Below are positions 42,557 through 52,251 of a stretch of DNA of 64,000 nucleotides, piece after piece. The notes below the pieces were generated by a model. It was not told where the DNA came from, did not search any database, and worked only from the letters and a program-made list of their open reading frames with translations. Positions within the stretch are counted from its first letter, which is position 1, and each line of letters begins with the position of its first letter. The position numbers were made by a program, and so were the translations under genes. The DNA comes from Actinomarinicola tropica. Its GTDB lineage: Bacteria; Actinomycetota; Acidimicrobiia; Acidimicrobiales; SKKL01. The stretch lies in NCBI RefSeq assembly GCF_009650215.1, contig NZ_CP045851.1, positions 1,887,001 through 1,951,000 on the forward strand, read 5' to 3'.

Positions 42557-44026
42557 TCAGGCGAGGTCGCGGCGTGCCCGGTACCGGGCGTAGCGCCACA
42601 TGTGGTCCAGGGCCGTGACGGCCCGGTTCGACGACGGGTAGCAGAGCCGGCCCGACGCACGCACGGCCGCCGGTCCGGGGTTGTCGGGGTCGGCCGTGGC
42701 CAGCTCGGTGGCGGTGAGGATCGGCTTGCCGGTGCGGTCGGAGATCTCCGCCGCCGCCTCGGCGAAGCGGCGGTCCTGGCGCTCGTGGTACTCGACGATC
42801 CGCTCGAGCCCGTGGTCCGGGTAGAAGCGGCCGTTGCGCATCAGCTTGGCCTGGTTCGACTGGATGCCGAGGCCGAGGTAGATCACGGCGTCGACATCGG
42901 GGTGCGACGCGACCATCTCCATGACCTCGGGGATCGTGTCCCGGGTCTCGCCGCCCGCGAGGTCGACCGGGTTGTTCCGGCTCCAGCGGGGCGGGAGCTT
43001 GGTGTCGATCTGGGCCAGCAGGTCCTCGGGCAGCTCCACCAGCTCGAGGCTGGTGCGGGCCAGGGCGTCGGCGGTCACGACGCCCCACCCTCCGGCGGTG
43101 GTGAGCACCACGACCCGGTTGCCCTTGGGGAGCGGCTGGGTGGCGAAGGTGGCCGCGGCCTCGAACGCCTCCTCGACCGTCGCGGCGCGCGTCACGCCCG
43201 CCTGGCGGCAGGCACCGTCGAAGACCCGATCGTCGGTGGCGAGCGAGCCGGTGTGGCTGGCCGCCGCCCGCTGCCCACCGCTCGTCGCCCCACCCTTCAG
43301 CAGCACGACGGGCTTGCGCTCCGCGACGCGTCGCAGACGCTCGAGGAAGGCGCGCCCGTCGGTGAGCCCCTCGACGTAGGCCAGGCCGACGGCGGTGGCG
43401 TCGTCGTCGCCGTAGAACTCGAGGTAGTCGGCGACGTTGACCATCGCCGCGTTGCCGGCGCTGACCCCGCGGCTGAAGCCGATGCCGGTCTGGACGCCGA
43501 GGTTCATGAACGACGACACGAAGTTGCCCGACTGGCTGGCCACGCCGATCCGGCCCGGCGGGGGGTTCGGGGCGACGATCTGGGCGCACAGGTCGACCGG
43601 GGTCGACACCACGCCCTGCCCGTTCGGGCCGGCGACGAGGATGCCGAGCTCCTCGGCGAGGGCGACGAGCTCGGTCTCGGCGCGCTTGCCCTCCTCCCCT
43701 GCCTCGCCGTACCCCGCGGAGGTCAGGAACGCGGCGCGGATGCCACGCGCGGCGCAGTCGCGCAGGAGCTGGGCGTTCGTCGCGGCCGGCGTGCACACGA
43801 ACGCCAGGTCGACCTCGCCCTCGGGCAGGTCGAGGATCGACGGCACGGTCTGGACCCCGAGGATCTCCTCGCCGTTCAGGTTCGTGGCGAAGACCTTGCC
43901 CGCGTAGCCCGCGGCGAGGAGGTTGTGCAGGCTGACGAAGCCGAACTTGCCCGGGTGGGAGGACGCACCGGCGACGACGACGCCGCGCGGCTCGAAGAGG
44001 GCACGGAACTGCTCGGACGTGGGCAT
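42557..44026 (-). CDS. ADP-forming acyl-CoA synthetase, CoA-binding (alpha) subunit
   Basis: 489 residues. Order: CoA-binding domain (FEPRGVVVAGASSHPGKFG), ligase domain with phospho-histidine site AASHTGSLA, and a flavodoxin-like ligase domain (RVVVLTTAGGWGVVTADA). With the next gene it forms a split ADP-forming synthetase that interconverts acyl-CoA, ADP and phosphate with the free acid, CoA and ATP. Substrate not predictable. ATG overlaps the beta-subunit stop (TGATG). The two subunits are fused in many homologues. Confidence 0.88.
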   Translation of the reverse strand: MPTSEQFRALFEPRGVVVAGASSHPGKFGFVSLHNLLAAGYAGKVFATNLNGEEILGVQTVPSILDLPEGEVDLAFVCTPAATNAQLLRDCAARGIRAAFLTSAGYGEAGEEGKRAETELVALAEELGILVAGPNGQGVVSTPVDLCAQIVAPNPPPGRIGVASQSGNFVSSFMNLGVQTGIGFSRGVSAGNAAMVNVADYLEFYGDDDATAVGLAYVEGLTDGRAFLERLRRVAERKPVVLLKGGATSGGQRAAASHTGSLATDDRVFDGACRQAGVTRAATVEEAFEAAATFATQPLPKGNRVVVLTTAGGWGVVTADALARTSLELVELPEDLLAQIDTKLPPRWSRNNPVDLAGGETRDTIPEVMEMVASHPDVDAVIYLGLGIQSNQAKLMRNGRFYPDHGLERIVEYHERQDRRFAEAAAEISDRTGKPILTATELATADPDNPGPAAVRASGRLCYPSSNRAVTALDHMWRYARYRARRDLA

Positions 44027-44679
44027 CAGGCGGTCACCTCGACGAGGGCGTCGACGGCGACGGGGCGACCGTCAGCGACGATGAGCGGGTTCAGGTCGGC
44101 GGAGACGATGCGCCCGTCGGCCTCCGCCGCGGCGGAGAGCCCGAGCAGCACCGCGACGAGCGCTTCGCGGTCGACCGCCGGCTCGCCCCGGAACTCGCCG
44201 AGGAGCCGCTGGGTCGCCAGCTCGTCGATCATGTCCTCGGCGTCGGTGGCGGTGATGGGCACGAGCCGGAGCACGACGTCGCCGATCGCCTCGGCGAGGA
44301 CGCCCCCCACGCCGAGCATGACCGTCATCCCGAACTGGGGGTCCTCGGCCAGGCCGGCGATCAGCTCGCGGCTGCCCCTGACCATCGGGGCGACGAGCAG
44401 CTGCACCTCACCGTCCTCGGGCGTGGCCTTGGCCAGCAGCTCGGTGCTCGCCGCCCGGACCGCCGCGGCGTCCGCCAGACCGAGGCGCACGAGGCCGCGC
44501 TCGGTCTTGTGGGCGATGCCGTCGCCGTTGAGCTTCACGACGACGGGGAAGCCGATCTCCTCGGCCGCCTGGGCCGCAGCGTCGGCGTCCGGGGCGAGGC
44601 GCTCGTCGGCGACGGGCACGCCGTGGGCGGCGAGGAGCCGCTTGGACTCGGTCTCGGAGAGGGTGGTGGAGTCGGGCAC
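44026..44679 (-). CDS. ADP-forming acyl-CoA synthetase, ATP-grasp (beta) subunit
   Basis: 217 residues of the acetyl-CoA synthetase-type ATP-grasp domain. LSETESKRLLAAHGVPV is the usual opening; VVVKLNGDGIAHKTERG holds the nucleotide-binding Lys/His; GMTVMLGVGGVLAEAIGD and the final SADLNPLIVADG carry metal ligands. GTG start chosen from family length and a TAGGCT box 9 nt upstream. Partner of the alpha subunit encoded directly downstream. Confidence 0.88.
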   Translation of the reverse strand: MPDSTTLSETESKRLLAAHGVPVADERLAPDADAAAQAAEEIGFPVVVKLNGDGIAHKTERGLVRLGLADAAAVRAASTELLAKATPEDGEVQLLVAPMVRGSRELIAGLAEDPQFGMTVMLGVGGVLAEAIGDVVLRLVPITATDAEDMIDELATQRLLGEFRGEPAVDREALVAVLLGLSAAAEADGRIVSADLNPLIVADGRPVAVDALVEVTA

Positions 44680-44687
44680 GGGGGCGG

Positions 44688-44693
44688 AGCCTA
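44688..44693 (-). promoter_or_regulatory. -10 box TAGGCT of the acyl-CoA synthetase operon
   Basis: TAGGCT on the minus strand ends 9 nt from the GTG at 44679; short or absent leader. Confidence 0.4.
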
Positions 44694-44725
44694 GTGCTCG
44701 ACCTCGGTGCCCCCGGGGCCGTGAC

Positions 44726-45406
44726 TCAGGCGTGGGAGCGCTCGACCGTGGGTTCGAGCGCAGCCCGGAAGAACGCCCGGACCTGCACCAGGCGCTCCTC
44801 GAGCGCCTCCGGGCTGAGGGGGTCCTCGCCGAGCAGCCCCTCGATGAAGGGGACGTCGGAGAAGTAGCTGAGCAGCGCGCCGTACCCGGTGAGCAGCAGC
44901 TGCGCCGGGTCCTGCCGGCGGAAGTGCCCGGCGTCCATCTCGCGCTCGAAGAACCGGCACGCCTGCTCGAACTGCGGTCGCAGCGCCCCGCCGAGGTCGA
45001 TGCCCAGCCGGCTGCCGCCCTCCAGCGCCTCACGCCGGACGAGGCGGACGAAGTCGGGGTTCTCCATGAAGAAGCGGAACCCGGCGGTGATCACGTGGTC
45101 GACGAGCGTCCAGCCCTCGCGGTGCGTCTCGCTCGTGGTGGCGACGGCCAGTCGCTCGTACCACTCGGCGAGCGCGAGCTCGAAGACCTCCCGGTACATC
45201 GCGTCCTTCGAGGGGAAGTGGTGGAGCAGGCTCGGGCGCCGGATGCCCACACCCGCCGCGATGTCGTTGAGCGACGTGCCGTCGAAGCCGTGCTCGGCGA
45301 AGCAGCGGCGGGCCTCGGCGAGGATCTGCTCCCGGGTCGTCAGCTCGCGGTCGCCGCCCCGACCGCTCCCGTCGGGCTCGCTCGACCCGGTCTGCACCTC
45401 GCTCAC
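44726..45406 (-). CDS. TetR-family transcriptional regulator
   Basis: 226 residues. The DNA-binding domain is [20 protein letters not shown] then [20 protein letters not shown] and [12 protein letters not shown]; the rest is a ligand-binding helical domain. GTG at 45406 lacks a ribosome-binding site but sits 7 nt from a TACCCT box, supporting a leaderless start there. It diverges from an alpha/beta hydrolase gene and precedes the acyl-CoA synthetase genes on the same strand, either of which may be its targets; the ligand may be an acyl compound, which is inference only. Confidence 0.9.
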   Translation of the reverse strand: MSEVQTGSSEPDGSGRGGDRELTTREQILAEARRCFAEHGFDGTSLNDIAAGVGIRRPSLLHHFPSKDAMYREVFELALAEWYERLAVATTSETHREGWTLVDHVITAGFRFFMENPDFVRLVRREALEGGSRLGIDLGGALRPQFEQACRFFEREMDAGHFRRQDPAQLLLTGYGALLSYFSDVPFIEGLLGEDPLSPEALEERLVQVRAFFRAALEPTVERSHA

Positions 45407-45412
45407 AGGTGG

Positions 45413-45418
45413 AGGGTA
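45413..45418 (-). promoter_or_regulatory. -10 box TACCCT, leaderless start of tetR gene
   Basis: TACCCT on the minus strand, 7 nt from GTG; overlaps the 8-bp palindrome GGGTACCC (45414-45421), a possible self-binding site. Confidence 0.45.
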
Positions 45419-45499
45419 CCCAACCCCGTGGCCGGCGGGCCCCGTGACCGGGACGTCCGGCCCTGCACACGAGGAGGCGCCGAGTGGGATCCTGGAGGC

Positions 45500-46366
45500 G
45501 TGGCAGACATCCGGTCCTCGACGATCCAGATCCACGGTCACGACGTGACCTACCGGCGGGGCGGGCGGGGCGAGGTCGTCGTGCTCATCCACGGCCTGGC
45601 CGGGAGCTCCCGCACCTGGCGGGAGATCATGCCCACGCTGGCGGACTCGTACGACGTGATCGCCCCGGACCTCCTCGGCCACGGCGAGTCCGCCAAGCCC
45701 GTCGGCGACTACTCGCTCGGCGCGTTCGCGAGCGGGCTGCGCGACCTGCTCGGGGCCCTCGACGTGCCGAGCGCCACCATCGTCGGTCAGTCCTTCGGCG
45801 GCGGGGTGGCCATGCAACTCGCCTACCAGCACCCCGAGCTGTGCGACCGCCTGGTGCTCATCGCGAGCGGCGGGCTCGGTCGGGAGGTGAGCTGGCTCCT
45901 GCGCCTCGTGACGCTCCCGGGGGTCGAGCACCTGATGCCGCTCGTCTTCCCCCGCGTCGCCGCCGACCGGGGCGAGGACCTGAACCGCTTCCTGGCCCGC
46001 CGTGGCGTCCACCTCCCGCACGTCGCCGAGATGTGGCGGGCGTACGCGTCGCTCGCCGGCGTCGAGAACCGGGCGGCGTTCATCCGCACGATCCGCGGCG
46101 TCGTCGAGCCCCGCGGGCAGGTCGTCAGCGCGCTCGACCGCCTCTACCTCGCCGCCCACCTCCCCACTCTGATCGTCTGGGGCGATGCCGACGACATCAT
46201 CCCGGTGAGCCACGCCCACGCCGCGCACGCGGCGATCCCCGGCAGCCGGCTCGTCATCCTGGACGGCGTCGGCCACTTCCCCCACCTCCAGGCGCCCGAC
46301 GCCCTGCTCGAGGCCCTCACCGACTTCCTCGCCACGACGCCGGCGGCGGGGAGCTCGGCCGCCTGA
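45500..46366 (+). CDS. Alpha/beta hydrolase
   Basis: 288 residues with the usual fold. Oxyanion loop [10 protein letters not shown]; nucleophile elbow GQSFGG with S98; acid Asp in [12 protein letters not shown]; catalytic His in [12 protein letters not shown]. Closest in pattern to epoxide hydrolase/lactonase/C-C hydrolase-like enzymes; substrate unknown. GTG start is the best fit but GGAGG lies too close to it, so the exact start is uncertain. Divergent from a TetR gene, suggesting local control. Confidence 0.85.
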   Translation: MADIRSSTIQIHGHDVTYRRGGRGEVVVLIHGLAGSSRTWREIMPTLADSYDVIAPDLLGHGESAKPVGDYSLGAFASGLRDLLGALDVPSATIVGQSFGGGVAMQLAYQHPELCDRLVLIASGGLGREVSWLLRLVTLPGVEHLMPLVFPRVAADRGEDLNRFLARRGVHLPHVAEMWRAYASLAGVENRAAFIRTIRGVVEPRGQVVSALDRLYLAAHLPTLIVWGDADDIIPVSHAHAAHAAIPGSRLVILDGVGHFPHLQAPDALLEALTDFLATTPAAGSSAA

Positions 46367-46405
46367 TCCCCGGTCGTCGGCGGGGCGGTGCCACACTGCG
46401 GGCCG

Positions 46406-47491
46406 ATGACCACCATCGCCGCCTCCCACGTCCTCTGGCCCGACGGCTCGCTGGCCCCCGGCGTCGTCGAGGTCGAGGGCGGTCGGATCGTGGCGGTCGG
46501 CCGACCGACGGGCGAGGTGCCCGACCGCATCCTCGCCCCGGGCTTCGTCGACCTGCAGGTGAACGGGCACGGCGACGTCGACGTCGCGACCGCCGACGGT
46601 GCCGACTGGGATCGGCTCGACCGCACCCTCCTCGCCCAGGGGGTCACGACGTGGCTTCCCACGCTGATCACCGACGAGCCGGCCCGTCGGGACGCGGCGG
46701 CCGCTCGCGTCGAGCTCGCCCGTTGCCGGCCGGGCGCCCGCCCCGACCTCGCCGGGCTCCACCTGGAGGGTCCTTTCCTCACCCGCGCGGGCGCCCACGA
46801 CCCTGCGGCCCTCGCCACCCCCACGGCCGAGGCGCTCGACGCCCTGCCGCCCGCCGCTGCGCTCGTCACGCTGGCACCCGACGTGGCGGGGGCCGTCGAC
46901 GCGATCCAGGCGCTGCGCTCGCGGGGCGTGCGGGTCGCGCTCGGCCACTCCGACGCCACGATCGAGGACGCCCGGGCCGCCGTCGCCGCCGGCGCGACCC
47001 TCGTCACCCACGTGTTCAACGCCATGTCGCCGCTGCACCACCGGGCGCCGGGCCTGGCGGGCTTCGCGCTCGCCGACGACCGCGTCGCCGTGTCGGTGAT
47101 CGCCGACCTGGCCCACGTGCACCCGACGGTCCTGCGCATCGTCGCCCGCTGCAAGCCGCCCGGGGGCCTGGTCCTCGTCACCGATGCCGTCGCCTGGGGG
47201 GCCGGCGCCCTCGGCGACCGCGAGGTGCGCCTCGTCGACGGCGTGCCTCGTCTCGAGGACGGCACCCTCGCGGGCAGCGCGCTCACCATGGACGCCGCCG
47301 TGCGCAACCTGGTCGACGCCGGCGCCAGCGACCTCGCGTCGGCGCTCTATGCCGCATCCACGGCGCCGGCGCGCGCCCTCGGGCTCGACGACCGCGGCAC
47401 GATCACGGTCGGTGCCCGGGCCGACCTCGTCGCCCTCGACCACGGCGTGAGGGTCGAGGCCGTGTGGGTGGGTGGCGAGCAGGCGCTCTGA
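46406..47491 (+). CDS. nagA: N-acetylglucosamine-6-phosphate deacetylase
   Basis: 361-residue amidohydrolase that deacetylates GlcNAc-6-phosphate in amino-sugar recycling. [16 protein letters not shown] replaces the HxH of other amidohydrolases with the Q-x-N type seen in the single-metal E. coli enzyme. LHLEGPFL carries the metal Glu; LGHSDA and VTHVFNAM the metal histidines; LVTDAVAWG the catalytic Asp. ATG at 46406; an upstream in-frame ATG at 46388 is less likely. No nagB nearby. Confidence 0.9.
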   Translation: MTTIAASHVLWPDGSLAPGVVEVEGGRIVAVGRPTGEVPDRILAPGFVDLQVNGHGDVDVATADGADWDRLDRTLLAQGVTTWLPTLITDEPARRDAAAARVELARCRPGARPDLAGLHLEGPFLTRAGAHDPAALATPTAEALDALPPAAALVTLAPDVAGAVDAIQALRSRGVRVALGHSDATIEDARAAVAAGATLVTHVFNAMSPLHHRAPGLAGFALADDRVAVSVIADLAHVHPTVLRIVARCKPPGGLVLVTDAVAWGAGALGDREVRLVDGVPRLEDGTLAGSALTMDAAVRNLVDAGASDLASALYAASTAPARALGLDDRGTITVGARADLVALDHGVRVEAVWVGGEQAL

Positions 47492-47512
47492 CCGGCCGCC
47501 CGGAGCGGCCTG

Positions 47513-47518
47513 TACGGT
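47513..47518 (+). promoter_or_regulatory. -10 box TACGGT of the gene at 47527
   Basis: TACGGT ends 9 nt before the ATG, giving an almost leaderless transcript. Confidence 0.35.
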
Positions 47519-47526
47519 CGGACCCG

Positions 47527-47913
47527 ATGCACATCATCTCCGCCCTCTTCATCGACGACATCGAGCTGCGCCAGGTCAGCGGTCCCTCGACGCGGATCGA
47601 CCTCACCGGCATCCAGTTCTCGGCGGCCGCCCCCCAGCCGGTGCCGCTCACCTGGGCGCCGCACCTGTGCATCATCGTCGGCTGCCCGGTGGACCACCCG
47701 GGGACCGGGGCCCTCGAGGTCGTCTTCCGGCGTGACGGCGAGGAGATCGCCCGCAACGTCCAGCCGCTCCAGGTCGAGCCGGGCAAGTTCAACTACCGGC
47801 TGGTGCGGGGCGAGCTCGAGTTCGAGGACTACGGGACGATCGAGGCCCACTGCCGGATCGACATGGGTCCCGTCACCGTCGTGCCCTACACGCTCCTCCC
47901 GCCGGCGGGGTGA
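47527..47913 (+). CDS. Conserved hypothetical protein, beta-rich
   Basis: 128 residues, opening [20 protein letters not shown], predicted as an all-beta sandwich ([40 protein letters not shown]). No signal peptide, enzyme motif or named family identified. Its stop overlaps the GTG of the FIST gene (GTGA), so the two are likely co-translated and may act together. Confidence 0.7.
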   Translation: MHIISALFIDDIELRQVSGPSTRIDLTGIQFSAAAPQPVPLTWAPHLCIIVGCPVDHPGTGALEVVFRRDGEEIARNVQPLQVEPGKFNYRLVRGELEFEDYGTIEAHCRIDMGPVTVVPYTLLPPAG

Positions 47914-49073
47914 GCCCCCGCCGGCGCCCCGAGGGCGCGGCCGCTATCTCCGAGCACCCCCTGCCGACCCACGCCACCGGCGACGTGCTCGGCGAGGTCC
48001 TCGACCAGCTCGGCCCCCGACCCGACCTGGCCGTCGTCACCGTCACCGGCAACCACGCCGGCGCGCTCGAGGACGTGGCGCGCACCGCCGCCACCGTCCT
48101 GCAGCCGCGCGTGCTGCTCGGCGCGGCGAGCGCGTCGGTGATCGGCGGCCACCGGGAGGTGGAGCAGAGCCCGGCGATCGCCGTGTGGGCGGCCCGCCTG
48201 GGACGGGTGGAGCCGGTGCGGGTGCGCACCGCACGCCTCGACGACGGGTGGGCCGTGACGGGGCTCCCGGCCACCGCGGCCGACGGGCCGCGCACGCTCG
48301 TCCTCTTCGCCGACCCCCACTCCTTCCCGACCGACGGCGTGCTCGACCAGCTCGGGGAGACCTGCCCGGAGCTGCAGGTGGTCGGCGGGCTCGTCGCCGG
48401 GGCCCTCGGGCCCGGTGGCGCGCGCCTCGTCCTCGACGACGAGGTCCACACCGGCGGGGCCGTCGGCGTGCTCCTCGAGCCCGGAGCCGACGTCGAGACC
48501 GTCGTGTCCCACGGCGCCCGGGCGGTCGGTGATCCGCTGGTCGTCACCCGTGTCGACGGCCGCCACGTCCTCGAGCTCGCCGGCCAGCCCGCGATCGACC
48601 GGCTGCGCGAGGTGCTCGAGAGCCTCGACCCCGCGGAGCGGACGGTCGCCGCCGGCGGGCTCCAGATCGGCATCGTGATCGACGAGGGCCGCGCCGAGTT
48701 CGGGCGCGACGACTTCCGGATCCGCCCGATGGTCGGGGCCGACATGGCCTCGGGGGCGGTCGTGGTCGGCGACGCCCTCGACGTCGGCCAGACGATCCAG
48801 TTCCACCTCCGCGACGCCCTCGGCGCCGACGACGACCTCCGTGCCGCACTCGCCGGTCGCAGCGCCGCCGGGGCGCTCGTCGTGACGAGCACCGCCCGAG
48901 GCCACCGCCTCTTCGGCTACCCGGACCACGACGCCGACGTCATCAGCACCCTGACCGGCTCCCGGGCCACCGGCGGCATCTTCACCGAGGGCGAGATCGC
49001 CCCGGTGGGCGGACGGAACCTGCTCCACACCTCGAGCACCGGCATCCTCCTCGTCGGACCCGAGCGGGCCTGA
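47910..49073 (+). CDS. FIST domain protein
   Basis: 387 residues with FIST N and FIST C regions: GALEDVARTAATVLQPRVLL, GAASASVIGG and ELQVVGGLVAGALG in the first, and FRIRPMVGADMASGAVVVGD, IQFHLRDAL and ATGGIFTEGEIAPVGGRNLL in the second. FIST proteins are predicted small-ligand sensors, usually linked to kinases or cyclases; no output domain is attached here. GTG start overlaps the preceding stop. Confidence 0.85.
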   Translation: MSPRRRPEGAAAISEHPLPTHATGDVLGEVLDQLGPRPDLAVVTVTGNHAGALEDVARTAATVLQPRVLLGAASASVIGGHREVEQSPAIAVWAARLGRVEPVRVRTARLDDGWAVTGLPATAADGPRTLVLFADPHSFPTDGVLDQLGETCPELQVVGGLVAGALGPGGARLVLDDEVHTGGAVGVLLEPGADVETVVSHGARAVGDPLVVTRVDGRHVLELAGQPAIDRLREVLESLDPAERTVAAGGLQIGIVIDEGRAEFGRDDFRIRPMVGADMASGAVVVGDALDVGQTIQFHLRDALGADDDLRAALAGRSAAGALVVTSTARGHRLFGYPDHDADVISTLTGSRATGGIFTEGEIAPVGGRNLLHTSSTGILLVGPERA

Positions 49074-49095
49074 GAGCCGCTCGCCCCGCTCTCGC

Positions 49096-49101
49096 TAGGG
49101 T
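49096..49101 (+). promoter_or_regulatory. -10 box TAGGGT of tkt
   Basis: TAGGGT starts transcription near 49108; the leader of about 22 nt includes AGGAGG, so tkt has a conventional leader. Confidence 0.45.
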
Positions 49102-49129
49102 GGGCCGCCGACACACCTCAGGAGGACCG

Positions 49130-51106
49130 GTGACCGACGTGGATCTGGAGCAGCGGGCGATCAACGTCGTCCGAGGGCTGGCGATGGATGCCCCGCACGC
49201 GGCGCGCTCGGGGCACCAGGGCACGGCCATGGCCCTGGCGCCGCTGGCCCACGTGCTCTGGACCCGCATCCTCCGCTACGACGCGGCCGACCCGGAGTGG
49301 CCCGACCGCGACCGGCTGATCCTCTCCGCCGGCCACGCGTCGATCCTGCTGTACTCCATGCTCCACCTCACCGGTCAGGGCCTGACGCTCGACGACCTCA
49401 AGGACTTCCGCCAGTGGGGCAGCCGCACGCCGGGTCACCCCGAGCGGGGCCACGAGACCCCCGGCGTCGAGGTCACCACCGGGCCCCTCGGCCAGGGCGC
49501 GGGCAACAGCGTCGGCATGGCGATCGCCGAACGGTATCTCCGCGGCCGGTTCGGGCCGGACATCTGCGACCACCGCACCTTCGCCATCTGCGGTGACGGC
49601 GACCTGTCCGAAGGCCTGAGCCACGAGGCCGCGTCCCTCGCCGGCCACCTCGGGCTCGACCGCCTCGTGTGGATCTACGACGACAACCGCATCACCATCG
49701 ACGGGCCGACCGACCTGGCGCTCTCGGACGACGCCGCCGCCCGCTTCCGGGGCTACGGCTGGAACGTCATCGACCTCGGTGACGCCGCGACCGACCTCGA
49801 CGCCCTGGAGACCGGCCTCCGCCAGGCGATCGACCACGAGGGAGCGCCGTCCCTCGTCATCGTGCGGAGCCACGTCGGGTACCCGTCGCCGAACCACACC
49901 GACGACCACGAGGCCCACGGCTACGCGCTGAAGGACGACGAGATCGCGGCCACCAAGGAGATCCTCGGCCTCCCCGTCGACGAGGCCTTCCACATCCCCG
50001 ACGACGTCCTGTCGCTCTACCGCGAGGCCGGCCGCCGCGGCGGCGCGGCCCACGACGAGTGGCGCTCGCGGCGCGACGCCCTCGCTCCCGATGTCCGGGC
50101 ACGGTACGAGGCCTGCCTCGCCGGCACGGTCGTCGAGGGCGCGACGCTCGACCTGCCGTCGTGGGAGCCGGGCGAGAAGATCGCCACACGCAAGGCGAGC
50201 GAGCGGTGCCTCCAGGCGCTCGCCGACGCCGTCCCCGGCCTCGTCGCCGGCGGTGCGGACCTCACGTCGAACACCGGCACCACCTTCGCCGCCGAGGGCG
50301 TGCAATCGCCTGCCGAGCCCGGTGGCCGCCAGATCTACTTCGGCATCCGCGAGCACGCCATGGCGGCGGCCCAGAACGGCATGGCCCTGCACGGCGGCGT
50401 CGTCCCGGTCGGGGGCACGTTCTTCGTGTTCTCCGACTACATGCGCCCGGCCGTGCGACTCGCCGCGCTGAGCGGCGCCAAGTCGATCTTCGTCTGGACG
50501 CACGACTCCGTGGGCGTCGGCGAGGACGGCCCGACGCACCAGCCCGTCGAGCACCTCGCCGCCGTCCGGGCCATCCCACGGCTGGGCGTCATCCGGCCGG
50601 CGGACGCCAACGAGACCGCCGGCGCGTGGACCGAGGCCATCGTCGCCGACGGGCCGACCGGGCTCGTCCTGTCGCGCCAGGACCTGCCGGTGCTCGAGGG
50701 CACCGACCCCGACAAGGTCCGGTTCGGCGCCTACGTGCTGCGGGACCCCGACTCCGCCCCTGATCTCGTCCTCGTCGGCACGGGCAGTGAGGTCTCGGTA
50801 TGCGTGGCGGCCGCCGACCTGCTCTCCGAGGACCTCGCCGTCCGGGTCGTGTCGATGCCGTCGTGGGACCGGTTCGCCGCCCAGGACGACGGGTACCGGA
50901 CCTCCGTGCTGCCTCCGGACGTGCCGACGCTCTCGGTCGAAGCCGGCACCACCCTCGGGTGGGCCCGGTGGGCCGACGACGCGGTCGGGATCGACGACTT
51001 CGGCGCCAGCGCCCCAGGCGCCCTCGTGCTCGAGCGCTACGGCATGAACGCCGAGAACGTGGCCGACCGAGCCCGCCAGCTCCTCCGCTCCACCACCTCG
51101 AGGTGA
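49130..51106 (+). CDS. tkt: Transketolase
   Basis: 658-residue thiamine-diphosphate enzyme transferring two-carbon units between sugar phosphates in the pentose phosphate and Calvin-type pathways. Features: GHQGTAMALAPLAHVLW opening, TPP/Mg motif ICGDGDLSEGLSHEA onward to DDN, GIREHAMAAAQNGMALHGG in the pyrimidine-binding domain, and the C-terminal transketolase fold (VLVGTGSEVSVCVAAADL). GTG start with strong AGGAGG. Followed after 7 bp by transaldolase. Confidence 0.96.
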   Translation: MTDVDLEQRAINVVRGLAMDAPHAARSGHQGTAMALAPLAHVLWTRILRYDAADPEWPDRDRLILSAGHASILLYSMLHLTGQGLTLDDLKDFRQWGSRTPGHPERGHETPGVEVTTGPLGQGAGNSVGMAIAERYLRGRFGPDICDHRTFAICGDGDLSEGLSHEAASLAGHLGLDRLVWIYDDNRITIDGPTDLALSDDAAARFRGYGWNVIDLGDAATDLDALETGLRQAIDHEGAPSLVIVRSHVGYPSPNHTDDHEAHGYALKDDEIAATKEILGLPVDEAFHIPDDVLSLYREAGRRGGAAHDEWRSRRDALAPDVRARYEACLAGTVVEGATLDLPSWEPGEKIATRKASERCLQALADAVPGLVAGGADLTSNTGTTFAAEGVQSPAEPGGRQIYFGIREHAMAAAQNGMALHGGVVPVGGTFFVFSDYMRPAVRLAALSGAKSIFVWTHDSVGVGEDGPTHQPVEHLAAVRAIPRLGVIRPADANETAGAWTEAIVADGPTGLVLSRQDLPVLEGTDPDKVRFGAYVLRDPDSAPDLVLVGTGSEVSVCVAAADLLSEDLAVRVVSMPSWDRFAAQDDGYRTSVLPPDVPTLSVEAGTTLGWARWADDAVGIDDFGASAPGALVLERYGMNAENVADRARQLLRSTTSR

Positions 51107-51113
51107 CCTCGCC

Positions 51114-52208
51114 ATGACCCGACTCCACGAGCTGCACGACGAGCAGGGCCAGAGCCCCTGGCTCGACAACCTGCGGCGGGACTGGCTGAACAGCGGCGAC
51201 CTCGTGCGCTGGGTCGAGCGCGGCGTGCGCGGCATCACGTCGAACCCCACGATCTTCCAGAAGGCCATGTCGTCGAGCGATGCCTACGACGCCGACCTCG
51301 CGCGCCTCGTCGGCGCCGGCTCCTCGGTGGTCGACGCCTACTGGGCGATGGTCGCCGACGACATCCAGGGGGCCCTGGAGGTGCTGGCGCCGATCCACGA
51401 GTCGAGCGGCGGCCGCGACGGGTTCGTCTCGGTCGAGGTCGCGCCGGCACTCGCGCACGACACCGCCGGCACCGTCGCGGCCGCTCGCGAGCTCACCTCG
51501 CAGATCACCGCACCGAACCTGATGGTCAAGATCCCGGCCACCGCCGAGGGCCTCCCCGCCATCACGACGATGATCGCCGAGGGCCACAGCATCAACGTCA
51601 CGTTGATCTTCGGGCTCGAGCGCTACGAGGAGGTCATCGACGCCTACCTCGCCGGGCTCGAGGCCCACGAGGGCGACCTCTCCGGGATCCACAGCGTCGC
51701 CTCGTTCTTCGTCAGCCGCGTCGACACCGAGGTGGACGCCCGCCTCGAGAAGATCGGCACCGATGACGCTCTCGACCTCCGGGGCAAGGCCGCCGTCGCC
51801 CAGGCGCAGGCCGCCTACACGCTGTTCACCGAGCGCTTCTCCGGCTCACGGTGGGACGCCCTCGTCGCACGCGGCGCCAACGTGCAGCGTCCGCTCTGGG
51901 CGTCGACGTCGACGAAGAACCCCGACTACCCCGACACGCTCTACGTCGACAGCCTCATCGGGCCGGACACCGTCAACACGCTCCCCGACGCCACCCTCGA
52001 GGCCTTCGAGGACCACGGCACGGTCGCCCGCACCGTCGACGCCGACCCGGCGGGCGCCCAGCGAGCCCTCGACCGCCTGCGCGACGTCGGCGTCGACATG
52101 GCCGACGTGGCCGCCGTCCTCGAGCGCGAGGGCGTGGCGAGCTTCGCCGCCTCCTTCGACGACCTCATCGCCGCCCTCACCACCGCAGCCTCCGGGTCCG
52201 GACGCTGA
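51114..52208 (+). CDS. tal: Transaldolase
   Basis: 364-residue TIM-barrel enzyme moving a dihydroxyacetone unit between sugar phosphates. Signature GITSNPTIFQKA near residue 40; Schiff-base Lys in NLMVKIPATAEG near residue 139; the WASTSTKNPDYPDTLYVDSL segment is characteristic of actinobacterial transaldolases. ATG follows the tkt stop by 7 bp. Confidence 0.96.
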   Translation: MTRLHELHDEQGQSPWLDNLRRDWLNSGDLVRWVERGVRGITSNPTIFQKAMSSSDAYDADLARLVGAGSSVVDAYWAMVADDIQGALEVLAPIHESSGGRDGFVSVEVAPALAHDTAGTVAAARELTSQITAPNLMVKIPATAEGLPAITTMIAEGHSINVTLIFGLERYEEVIDAYLAGLEAHEGDLSGIHSVASFFVSRVDTEVDARLEKIGTDDALDLRGKAAVAQAQAAYTLFTERFSGSRWDALVARGANVQRPLWASTSTKNPDYPDTLYVDSLIGPDTVNTLPDATLEAFEDHGTVARTVDADPAGAQRALDRLRDVGVDMADVAAVLEREGVASFAASFDDLIAALTTAASGSGR

Positions 52209-52236
52209 CGGGGCGGGGCCGGCACCCCACGTCGCC

Positions 52237-52242
52237 TAGGGT
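52237..52242 (+). promoter_or_regulatory. -10 box TAGGGT of pgl
   Basis: TAGGGT ends 10 nt before the pgl ATG; leader of at most 2-3 nt. Confidence 0.45.
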
Positions 52243-52251
52243 GCGAGCACG

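Noticed and set aside
41813-45499. Long plus-strand open frame running into the alpha/beta hydrolase
   Set aside because: Only the part from 45500 encodes a known fold; the rest is antisense to dacB, the acyl-CoA synthetase and tetR genes.
47910-49073. FIST gene as a two-component sensor
   Set aside because: No kinase, cyclase or response-regulator domain is encoded with or next to it.
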